A stretch of DNA of 64,000 nt from Gillisella taibaishanensis (GTDB taxonomy: Bacteria; Pseudomonadota; Alphaproteobacteria; Rhizobiales; Rhizobiaceae). The stretch's first letter is position 1, and every line of letters starts with the position of its first letter. Under the pieces are notes generated by a model. That model saw only the letters and a list, made by a program, of their open reading frames with translations, was not told the origin of the DNA and did no database searches. Position numbers and translations under genes: made by a program. Below, in pieces: positions 28,557 to 36,029 of this stretch. The DNA lies in assembly GCF_001938985.1 (NCBI RefSeq), contig NZ_MKIN01000020.1:394058-458057 (forward strand), written 5' to 3'.

Positions 28557-29258
28557 ATGATGGCGCTTACTCTTGATGATGTCTCCGTCCGTTATGCTGA
28601 CACGGCGAAACCGGTTTTGACGATAGCGTCGCTCGACCTCCCGGCCGGCGGGCAGCTTGCGATTACCGGCGGCTCTGGCTCGGGCAAAAGCACGCTCGTC
28701 AATGTCATCACCGGCCTGGAGCGCTTGCGCCAAGGCCATGCGCGGTGGAACGGCACGGATCTCGCAACGCTGTCCGAAGGCGCGCGTGACCGGTTTCGTG
28801 CGGCGCATATCGGCCTCGTCATGCAAGACTTTCATCTTTTCCCCGGCCTGTCGGCTCTCGACAACATTCTGCTGCCCGCCCGGCTCTCCCGGGTGGCTAC
28901 AACCGAGTGCGTGGCGCGGGCGCAGGACCTGATGGGCCGCTTCGGGCTTGAGCGGTCGCAGCAGCCTGTCGAGACCATGTCGCGCGGAGAGATGCAGCGC
29001 GTCGCTGTGGCCCGCGCTGTGCTGAGAAAGCCGGGCGTGATCATTGCGGACGAGCCGACCGCCAGCCTGGATGTCGAGGCAGGTGCCGCCGTTGCCGATC
29101 TGCTGCTGGATCTTGCCGAGACCGAAGGCAGCACTCTTGTCGTCGTCTCCCACGACGCCCGTCTCGTCGAGCGCTTGCCTCGGCGGATCGAACTCAAGAA
29201 CGGCGTGATTGTGCATGACACCGCAGGGAGCCACAAACCTGCCGGAGGTGATGCATGA
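28557..29258 (+). CDS. ABC transporter ATPase, LolD/MacB type
   Basis: This 233-residue ATPase has Walker A GGSGSGKST, a Q-loop (VMQDFHLFPGLSALDN), an unusual signature SRGEMQRVAVARA (SRGE rather than LSGGQ) and Walker B IIADEPTASLD. It is of the LolD/MacB class, which drives FtsX-like permeases that work on periplasmic or outer-membrane substrates rather than moving solutes through the membrane. The start follows the upstream stop closely, and its own stop overlaps the permease start as ATGA. Confidence 0.92.
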   Translation: MMALTLDDVSVRYADTAKPVLTIASLDLPAGGQLAITGGSGSGKSTLVNVITGLERLRQGHARWNGTDLATLSEGARDRFRAAHIGLVMQDFHLFPGLSALDNILLPARLSRVATTECVARAQDLMGRFGLERSQQPVETMSRGEMQRVAVARAVLRKPGVIIADEPTASLDVEAGAAVADLLLDLAETEGSTLVVVSHDARLVERLPRRIELKNGVIVHDTAGSHKPAGGDA

Positions 29259-30529
29259 TCCGCTTCGTTCTCGCCGATCTCCGCCGTCTCTGGGCAGGAG
29301 CCCTGGTGATCTGCCTTCTGGTGGCATTGTCGACGGCACTGGGCGTTGCCGTCACATTGCAGGAGAGGGCGCTTCGCCTCGGCAGTGCCCGGGCGGCTGA
29401 CAAGTTTGATCTTGTGATCGGTGCGGCCGGTTCGGAAACCCAATTGGTGCTGTCCTCGGTCTTTCTACAGCCTTCGCCTTTGCCACTCCTGCCGGGCACG
29501 GTTCTCGCGGGCCTGCAGACCGATCCACGGGTTGAGTGGGCGGCTCCGGTCGCCTTCGGTGACAGCTTTGCCGGTTATCCAATCGTGGGTACGACAACCC
29601 GCCTGATTGCGGCGACCACTCCGGGCTTTGCCGAGGGGAAGATGTTTACCCACGAAGGCGAGGCGCTTGTTGGTGCCGATGTGGCGCTGAAGACAGGCGA
29701 CACGGTCAAGCCCATGCACGGCACCGCAGCCGAAGGCGGTCATACCCATGGCGAACTCGCTTATCATGTCGTCGGTCGCCTGAAGGCAACGGGCACCGCT
29801 TGGGACCGCGCCATTCTGGTGCCGGTACAGGCGGTCTGGCATATTCACGGTCTCGGCGAGGAGCATGAAGACGATCATGACCACGCCCAGAACGGCGCCG
29901 CGCATGAGGAACATGATGACGGCCATGACGATCACGATCATCATGGTCACATCGATCCGGATGCGCCGATCAGCGAGCAGTTCGACGCTCAAGACCCAGG
30001 CGTTCCGGCGATCCTCGTCAAGCCCAAGACCATTGCTGCCGCCTATAAGCTGCGCCAGGACTATCGCAACGATCGCACGCTCGGCGTCTTTCCCGGCGAG
30101 GTCCTGACCAAGCTTTATGCGACGCTTGGCGATGCAAAACTTGTCCTCTCACTCGTTGCCGCTGGTGCGCAGGTGCTGGTGGCAGGCGCACTGTTGCTGG
30201 TGACGGTGGTGCATATCGGCCAGCGCCGCAAGCAGATCGGCGCGCTCAGGGCCTTCGGCGCACCTCGCCTGTCGGTCTTCCTGATCGTCTGGCTGGAACT
30301 GTTCAGCCTGTTTCTCACCGGTATCGGTCTTGGCGTCGGGCTTGGCTATGGCGCGGCAAGGGCAATTTCGCAGGCGGTCAAGCAAGGCAATGGCTTTGAT
30401 CTTCCTGTGGAATTCCTCCATCAGGACGCTTGGCAGATCGGCGTCATGCTGATGTTTGCCGCCCTGCTCTCCGCCCTGCCGGCCTGGCTTGCCTATCGCC
30501 AGTCCCCGGTGGCGGCCCTGCGTTCGTGA
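29255..30529 (+). CDS. FtsX-like ABC permease with His/Asp-rich periplasmic loop
   Basis: This 424-residue membrane protein has one N-terminal span (ALVICLLVALSTALGVAVTL), a large periplasmic domain, and three C-terminal spans with the FtsX pattern (LVAAGAQVLVAGALLLVTVV, then the QRRKQIGALRAFGA coupling helix). Inside the periplasmic domain, about residues 198-236 are crowded with His and Asp/Glu (EEHEDDHDHAQNG, then HDDGHDDHDHHGH), a strong candidate binding site for zinc or another divalent metal. The three genes are coupled and probably handle a metal or a metalloprotein at the envelope. Confidence 0.88.
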   Translation: MIRFVLADLRRLWAGALVICLLVALSTALGVAVTLQERALRLGSARAADKFDLVIGAAGSETQLVLSSVFLQPSPLPLLPGTVLAGLQTDPRVEWAAPVAFGDSFAGYPIVGTTTRLIAATTPGFAEGKMFTHEGEALVGADVALKTGDTVKPMHGTAAEGGHTHGELAYHVVGRLKATGTAWDRAILVPVQAVWHIHGLGEEHEDDHDHAQNGAAHEEHDDGHDDHDHHGHIDPDAPISEQFDAQDPGVPAILVKPKTIAAAYKLRQDYRNDRTLGVFPGEVLTKLYATLGDAKLVLSLVAAGAQVLVAGALLLVTVVHIGQRRKQIGALRAFGAPRLSVFLIVWLELFSLFLTGIGLGVGLGYGAARAISQAVKQGNGFDLPVEFLHQDAWQIGVMLMFAALLSALPAWLAYRQSPVAALRS

Positions 30530-30721
30530 CGACAGGACAGCATCGCGCGTTTCATCAAGCGAGCGATGCTGTGGCGCTCCAAATTATGCTGTAGGCACCG
30601 GCAAAAACGTTTCTGTTGCGTCACATAACCTTCATTGCCCGGCGATATGGAAGCCGTGTCGATATGCTGAGTCGCGGACGGTTTGCCCATGGGGCGGGCC
30701 TTGGCTCTTGAGGGGGTAATA

Positions 30722-32101
30722 ATGCGTTTTGTGTTCACCAAGCGGCTATCTGTGGTGCTGGGTCTGACTTTGGCAGCTTTCAGCTTCGGATTGGGCGGGA
30801 TCGCTCAACCGGTCGTGGCTCAGGATGGCATGGTCCTCGACAAATACGTGGTGCTCATGCGCCATGGCGTGCGACCGCAAACCAGCCTCAAGGAAATCGA
30901 ACCGCTCTCCTCCAAGCCCTGGCTGCAATGGAATACGCCCGACGGTCAACTGACGCCGCATGGCGCGGAAGCTGTGGCGCAACTGGCCAAATGGGAAAGC
31001 TCCATGCTGCGCCAGCGCGGCCTTTTACCGGAAAAGGGTTGCCCGGCACCCGGTGCGGCCTTCGGCTGGGCGAATGGCTCGGTCAAACGCACCATCGACA
31101 CCGGCAATGTCATGCTGGAGACGATGTTCCCAGGCTGCGGCCTGACCGTGGGCTTCAACAAGGTGGACGAGTCCGATGGCGTCGACAGTCTCTATGCTCC
31201 CTCTGATACCAAGCTTGGTGCGATCGATACTGAAAAGGCCAAGGCAGCCATTCTGGACGCGGCTGGTGGCGATCTTGAAAAGACGCGCGCCCGCGCCGCC
31301 AGCCTGATGAAGGAACTTGATGGCATCCTCGACTGCTGCGCGGTCTCGCTGTGTGACAAGGCTGATCCCACAAAGGCCTGCACGCTCTCCGAGCGGCCTT
31401 GGGCGATCAAGGTGAAGGAGGCCAAGGGCGAGAAGCCCGCCAGCGTAGAAGTGGTCGGCCCCTTGAAGGAGGCGGGCACGGTCGTTCAGGTCTTCCTGTT
31501 GCAATATGCCAATGGCTTTCCGGCTGAACAGGTCGGCTTTGGCCGGACCCCGAAGGCCGATGACATCATCCGCCTGTCGGAACTGCGCCAGATGAAATAC
31601 GACGTCTCCGTGCGCGTGCCCTATCTCGCTGCCCGCGACGGTTCCAACATTCTCAACCAGCTTCTTCTGGCGGTCGCCGCAGATCCGGCCGCCGGTGCCG
31701 TGACGGATGGGCCGCCGAACGCGAAATACACGCTGTTTACCGGCTCCGATACCCAGCAATCCGAAATCGGCGCCATTCTCGGCCTGCATTGGCATATTCC
31801 GCCGTATGTGGATGACGAGACGCCGCCGACGGGCACACTGGCCTTCGAACGGCTGCATGATGCAGCGGGCAAGGCATTCGTGCGCATGTCCTTCATTGCT
31901 CCTTCTCTTGACCAGATTCGCGCGGCGTCGCCGCTTGACGGCAACAATCCACCGCTCCAGGGCGCCGTAGCCTTGCCCGGCTGTGAAGATCAGGCGATTA
32001 AGGGCGCTTGCCCGCTGGATCGGTTTCTAGCCATTACGCGCGCCAAGCTGGATATGACTGCAGTTGGGCCGCAAAACTATCGGTCACCGTTCAAGTCATA
32101 A
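30722..32101 (+). CDS. Histidine acid phosphatase family protein, AppA-like
   Basis: This 459-residue secreted protein belongs to the branch-2 histidine phosphatases (AppA phytase, Agp). The signal peptide starts at 30722 behind GAGGGGG. The catalytic motif MRHGVRPQT is intact (His48). The second catalytic motif, HD in AppA (GHDTN), reads GSDTQ at residues 341-345 here, so the His is replaced by Ser342 while the Asp is kept. Several Cys pairs suggest disulfides. Phosphate scavenging or phytate use is plausible but the changed motif leaves activity in doubt. Confidence 0.85.
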   Translation: MRFVFTKRLSVVLGLTLAAFSFGLGGIAQPVVAQDGMVLDKYVVLMRHGVRPQTSLKEIEPLSSKPWLQWNTPDGQLTPHGAEAVAQLAKWESSMLRQRGLLPEKGCPAPGAAFGWANGSVKRTIDTGNVMLETMFPGCGLTVGFNKVDESDGVDSLYAPSDTKLGAIDTEKAKAAILDAAGGDLEKTRARAASLMKELDGILDCCAVSLCDKADPTKACTLSERPWAIKVKEAKGEKPASVEVVGPLKEAGTVVQVFLLQYANGFPAEQVGFGRTPKADDIIRLSELRQMKYDVSVRVPYLAARDGSNILNQLLLAVAADPAAGAVTDGPPNAKYTLFTGSDTQQSEIGAILGLHWHIPPYVDDETPPTGTLAFERLHDAAGKAFVRMSFIAPSLDQIRAASPLDGNNPPLQGAVALPGCEDQAIKGACPLDRFLAITRAKLDMTAVGPQNYRSPFKS

Positions 32102-32142
32102 GACGAAAGCCTTCGTGAGGCATTGACTGGGCTACGCAAGTG

Positions 32143-34152
32143 TTACCGACCGTGCTTTGCCCTTTTGCTGGTTAATGTATCAACCGGCGCCAGCTGGAGT
32201 TCGGCTGCGACATGCTGGTCGCGACCGCCATGTTTGGCGCGGTAGAGAGCCGCATCAGCGCTTGCGATCAAGTCGTCGCTGTCATGGATGGAATCTGCCG
32301 GAACGGCCGCGACGCCGATGCTGACGGTGACGAAACCCTTGTGGCTGCCTTCATGGGCAATGCGCAAATCACGCACCGCTTGGCAATAGTGACGAGCAAC
32401 GATTTCGCCGCCAGCTAGGTCGGTGTCGGTCAGCAAAAGCGCCATTTCCTCGCCACCATAGCGCGCTGCAATATCGGTGCCACGCTTTGCGGTCGCGCGT
32501 AACGCTGAGGCAACCTGGCGCAGGCACTGGTCGCCGGACTGGTGGCCGTAGCGGTCGTTGAACAGCTTGAAGTGGTCGATATCGATCATTAACAGGCAGA
32601 CGCCCGATCCGGAGCGCCGCGAACGCGCCAGTTCGTGGCGGATATGCACGTCGAATGCGCGGCGATTATAGAGACCCGTGAGGCCATCGGTAAAGGCGGC
32701 CTTTTCCAAGGCGCGATTGGCTTGCCGCAGCATTTCCTCAGCCTGCTTTGCAACGGTAATGTCGGTAAAGACGATCAGCGAACCGCCGCCACTGACGCTT
32801 CTTGTCTGCGCTTCCAGCGCGCGTCCATCCCAGAGCTGGATCTCCCGCTTGCCCGGTTGCAGGGGCAGTGCGGGCATTTTATCGTCGGCTCGGTCGCAAG
32901 CGGCTGGCGCGCTTGCTGCTTCAGCGGGCAGAGCTTCTTCGCCCCTGGCGCGTGATGCGGCGATGATGTCGCGCAAATGGGCTCCGGGAACCCTAAGGTC
33001 CGCGGTCTTTGAGAACATCGCGCGGTAGCGCTCGTTGCAATAAACCAGCTTGCCCTGTCGGTCGAACATCACGAGACCGTCGGCCATGTTGGCGAGTGCA
33101 TCGGTCAACTGCTGCCGGCTTTCGGCCAATTGACGTTCCAGCTCTTTCTGCTTGCTGATATCCCTGTTGTGGGTGACGAGCCCGACGATCCGGTCGGTCT
33201 TCGGTTCTCTGATCGGGTATTTGAGGGTGGAATACCAACCCTTGAGACCTAAGCTTGTCTCATAGCTCTGTTCAAGCAGGAGCGCCTTATCGGCATCGTA
33301 CACCGCCTGCTCGTCGCTATGATACTGGCTGGCCAGCGCAGGGGAATGAAAATCGGCATCGGTCTTGCCGATCATGTCCTGCGGGTCCGCCAGTCCAAGC
33401 ACATCGGCGGCGGCAGGATTAGCAAGGATGAAACGGCCTTCCCGGTCTTTGACCGTGAGGTTTTCCGGCATGGTCTCGATAATACTTCGATAAAGCTCCG
33501 CCTCTTGCAGTTTCGCCCGTTGCAGCAATTCCGCACGGATCATAAGGGCCGCGAGCAGTGCTGCCAGACATTGCATCGGCAACATGAGTGGCAAGCTGCT
33601 CAGCACGAGCGGCCATGTCTCCGGGGGCAGGACGAGGATGGTGATTTGCGGCACGATGACAAGGCCGACGCTCATCAACACGATCCGCCTGATGCTGAGG
33701 ATGGCGCGATCGTCGCGCCATCCCGCGCAGATCCCGACTGCGGCAGCAAGAAGAATGGCAAGCGCCCCGGCGCCGGCCCCTAAGCCACCCTGAAACACCC
33801 GCCAAGTTACGGCCATGCCAGCCGACAGCACTGCTGAAATCGGACCGCCCATCAGGCCGCAGACGGCAATCGCGCTGGACCGCAGATCGAGGAACACGCC
33901 GGGGGCCACTGCAAGCGGAAAGAGCATCAGCAGAATTGTCGTCAGCCCGCCGATCAGTCCAAGCCCGACCAACCGATGTGCGGGGCTGTGACGCTCCAGC
34001 CATCCGTCTAACCGGCTCCAAAGCATGGAAAACAGCAGGACAAGGGCGATATTGACGAGCGTTTGCGTCATCGTCATGGTCATCTGATCCGTCGTCTCCT
34101 CCACGGCCTGGCGATGCATGCAAGCATGACGCGAAGGCGCCTCAGAGAGCAT
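32143..34152 (-). CDS. Membrane PAS-PAS-GGDEF diguanylate cyclase
   Basis: This 669-residue protein is predicted to make cyclic di-GMP in response to an envelope or cytoplasmic signal. The N-terminal 180 residues hold about five membrane segments of the 5TM-5TMR-LYT type. Two PAS domains follow (IETMPENLTVKDREGRFILA and ALANMADGLVMFDRQGKL), then a GGDEF domain with DIDHFKLFNDRYGH and the active-site motif GGEEM near 565. The usual F is M here. An RxxD inhibitory site (RGTD) lies 5 residues before GGEEM, so product inhibition is expected. No EAL domain is present. Confidence 0.92.
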   Translation of the reverse strand: MLSEAPSRHACMHRQAVEETTDQMTMTMTQTLVNIALVLLFSMLWSRLDGWLERHSPAHRLVGLGLIGGLTTILLMLFPLAVAPGVFLDLRSSAIAVCGLMGGPISAVLSAGMAVTWRVFQGGLGAGAGALAILLAAAVGICAGWRDDRAILSIRRIVLMSVGLVIVPQITILVLPPETWPLVLSSLPLMLPMQCLAALLAALMIRAELLQRAKLQEAELYRSIIETMPENLTVKDREGRFILANPAAADVLGLADPQDMIGKTDADFHSPALASQYHSDEQAVYDADKALLLEQSYETSLGLKGWYSTLKYPIREPKTDRIVGLVTHNRDISKQKELERQLAESRQQLTDALANMADGLVMFDRQGKLVYCNERYRAMFSKTADLRVPGAHLRDIIAASRARGEEALPAEAASAPAACDRADDKMPALPLQPGKREIQLWDGRALEAQTRSVSGGGSLIVFTDITVAKQAEEMLRQANRALEKAAFTDGLTGLYNRRAFDVHIRHELARSRRSGSGVCLLMIDIDHFKLFNDRYGHQSGDQCLRQVASALRATAKRGTDIAARYGGEEMALLLTDTDLAGGEIVARHYCQAVRDLRIAHEGSHKGFVTVSIGVAAVPADSIHDSDDLIASADAALYRAKHGGRDQHVAAELQLAPVDTLTSKRAKHGR

Positions 34153-34369
34153 GCGAAGATGATCCTAGAAGGCCTTCGTTAATTTGTAATTTCGAACTTG
34201 ATAATGTTTTCGTGCCAATTCGAGATGCAACTCCCGCGATGGACAATATGAGTTTTGCGGCCTGGCTTGCGGAAGCCGGTTCGTAACCTGTAATTGCGCC
34301 TGATCGCCCTTGAGGACGCGCCGTGTCGGGTCTACGGATGACGCATGTGACGACAGGATAGGGCAAGAC

Positions 34370-35017
34370 ATGACCGTAGCAGACGAGCAGGCCGCCAGTG
34401 ATCTAAAGCCAATCGCGGCGGGGCCGGAGCAGCATTCGCTGCTGGATGATATTCAAGGGCTTCTGGCCGGCAGCATGCTCGCAGCCTTGGGCGTCGTCAT
34501 GCTGTCGAATGCCAAACTGCTGTCCGGTGGCACGGCTGGCGTCGGTTTTCTGCTGCATTATCTCCTGGGTGTCGGTTTTGGTCCGATCTTTTTTGCCATC
34601 AACCTGCCCTTCTACTATTTCGCCTTCCGGCGCATGGGGCTCGCGTTCACGGTGAAGACCTTTATTGCGGTGCTGTTGACCTCGGTTTTGAGCGCGCTTC
34701 TGCCGAAGTTCATCGGCTTTGCCATGCTCGATCCGCTTGTTGCTGCCCTGTTTGGCGGGCTGTTGATCGGTACCGGCATGCTCGCCCTGTTTCGCCATCA
34801 GGCCAGTCTCGGTGGCTTCGGTATTCTGGCGCTCTTCCTGCAGGACCGGTTCGGCTGGCGGGCCGGTCTCGTTCAGCTGTGCTTTGATGCCATGGTTCTG
34901 GCGGCCTCCTTCTTCGTGGCAACGCCCGGCGTGATTGCCTGCTCCATTATCGGCGCCGTGGTGGTCAATCTGACGCTGGCCATCAACCATCGTCGCGACC
35001 GCTATATCGCCAGATAG
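34370..35017 (+). CDS. YitT family membrane protein, copy 2
   Basis: This 215-residue membrane protein is a paralogue of the one at 12589-13239. Shared segments include SGGTAGVGFLLHYLLG versus SGMAGLSFVIHYWTG, the RHQASLGGFGILALFLQDRFG region, and the ending NHRRDRYIAR. The start at 34370 follows AGGATAGGGCAAGAC; an earlier in-frame ATG is possible. The N-terminal 25 residues are hydrophilic. It has no DUF2179 tail. Function is unknown, and its neighbours give no hint. Confidence 0.88.
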   Translation: MTVADEQAASDLKPIAAGPEQHSLLDDIQGLLAGSMLAALGVVMLSNAKLLSGGTAGVGFLLHYLLGVGFGPIFFAINLPFYYFAFRRMGLAFTVKTFIAVLLTSVLSALLPKFIGFAMLDPLVAALFGGLLIGTGMLALFRHQASLGGFGILALFLQDRFGWRAGLVQLCFDAMVLAASFFVATPGVIACSIIGAVVVNLTLAINHRRDRYIAR

Positions 35018-35144
35018 AGTCTGTGAGGCTGACAGCCTCGCGATGGGCTGAGGCTCTTCGATCTGGAACGGAATTTGCTGCCCTGTTGTCGTTTCGGGCA
35101 AACTGGCGCCCAGATTTATCAATTGCTCAAGAAAGAGACAGACG

Positions 35145-35927
35145 ATGCGACTTTTCCACTCCGCCCTTGCCGCGGCCCTGCTGCTCACCACCAGCCTTGC
35201 CAATGTCGATGCCCGTGCCGATGATGGCGCTCTTGCCGCCATCAAACAGGCCGGCGTGCTGCGCATCGGCACCACGGGTGACTACAAGCCCTTCAGCTAC
35301 AAGGGCGTGGATGGCGATCTTGTCGGTGCCGATATCGCCATGGGCAAGGAACTGGCCGGAGACCTCGGCGTCAAGCCGGATTTCGTGATGACCACCTGGA
35401 AGACCATGCTCGACGACTTCAAGGCCGGCAAATTCGATGTGGTTCTGGGCGGCATCACCGTCAACCCGGCCCGCGCCGAGGTTGGCGATTTCTCGCTGCC
35501 CAATGTCAAGGACGGCAAACGCCCGATCGTGCGCTGCGAGGACAAGGACAAGCTGACGACGCTGGAGGCCATCGATCAGCCGCAGGTGCGGGTCATCGTC
35601 AATCCCGGCGGCACCAATGACAAATTCGCCCACGAGCATTTCACCAAGGCGCCAATCGAGGTTTTCCCCGATAACAAGGTGATTTTCGACCAGATCGCCG
35701 CCAATAAGGCGGATGTGATGGTCACCGACGGTGTCGAGGTCGATCTGCAGTCGAAACTGCATCCCGGCGTGCTATGCCCGGCAGCGGTCAAGGAACCCTT
35801 CACCCATTTTGAAAATGCCTATCTGCTGCGTAAGGACCCGGCCCTGAAAAGCGCCGTCGACGCCTTCATGGCCAAGGCGCTTGAGAATGGCGATTGGAAA
35901 GCCAAGCTCGACGCCGCCATGCAGTAA
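35145..35927 (+). CDS. PheC-like periplasmic cyclohexadienyl dehydratase (or binding protein)
   Basis: This 260-residue secreted protein has an SBP family 3 fold, but its motifs match PheC of Pseudomonas: IGTTGDYKPFSYKG, NPGGTNDKFA, FPDNKVIFDQIAANKADVM and TDGVEVDLQSKLHPGVLC. Glu198 in DGVEVDLQ corresponds to the catalytic Glu of cyclohexadienyl dehydratase, and Cys131/Cys211 match the two Cys of PheC. It may therefore turn prephenate or arogenate into phenylpyruvate or phenylalanine in the periplasm. The alternative is a plain amino-acid receptor. No transporter genes are nearby, which favours the enzyme. Confidence 0.75.
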   Translation: MRLFHSALAAALLLTTSLANVDARADDGALAAIKQAGVLRIGTTGDYKPFSYKGVDGDLVGADIAMGKELAGDLGVKPDFVMTTWKTMLDDFKAGKFDVVLGGITVNPARAEVGDFSLPNVKDGKRPIVRCEDKDKLTTLEAIDQPQVRVIVNPGGTNDKFAHEHFTKAPIEVFPDNKVIFDQIAANKADVMVTDGVEVDLQSKLHPGVLCPAAVKEPFTHFENAYLLRKDPALKSAVDAFMAKALENGDWKAKLDAAMQ

Positions 35928-35941
35928 CATTTAGAACGCTG

Positions 35942-35977
35942 TCCGGTTTGCGAAGCGAAAGCCAATCGCAAACCGGA
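35942..35977. terminator. Perfect inverted repeat after the pheC-like gene
   Basis: TCCGGTTTGCGA and TCGCAAACCGGA form perfect 12-base arms with a 12-base loop. The T run after it is weak. It could stop the pheC-like transcript or be a dispersed rhizobial palindrome. Confidence 0.6.
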
Positions 35978-36029
35978 TAATCATGTACGCCCTGCTTCTT
36001 TTTCACGCGCTTTCGCCTATCTTATCGGC

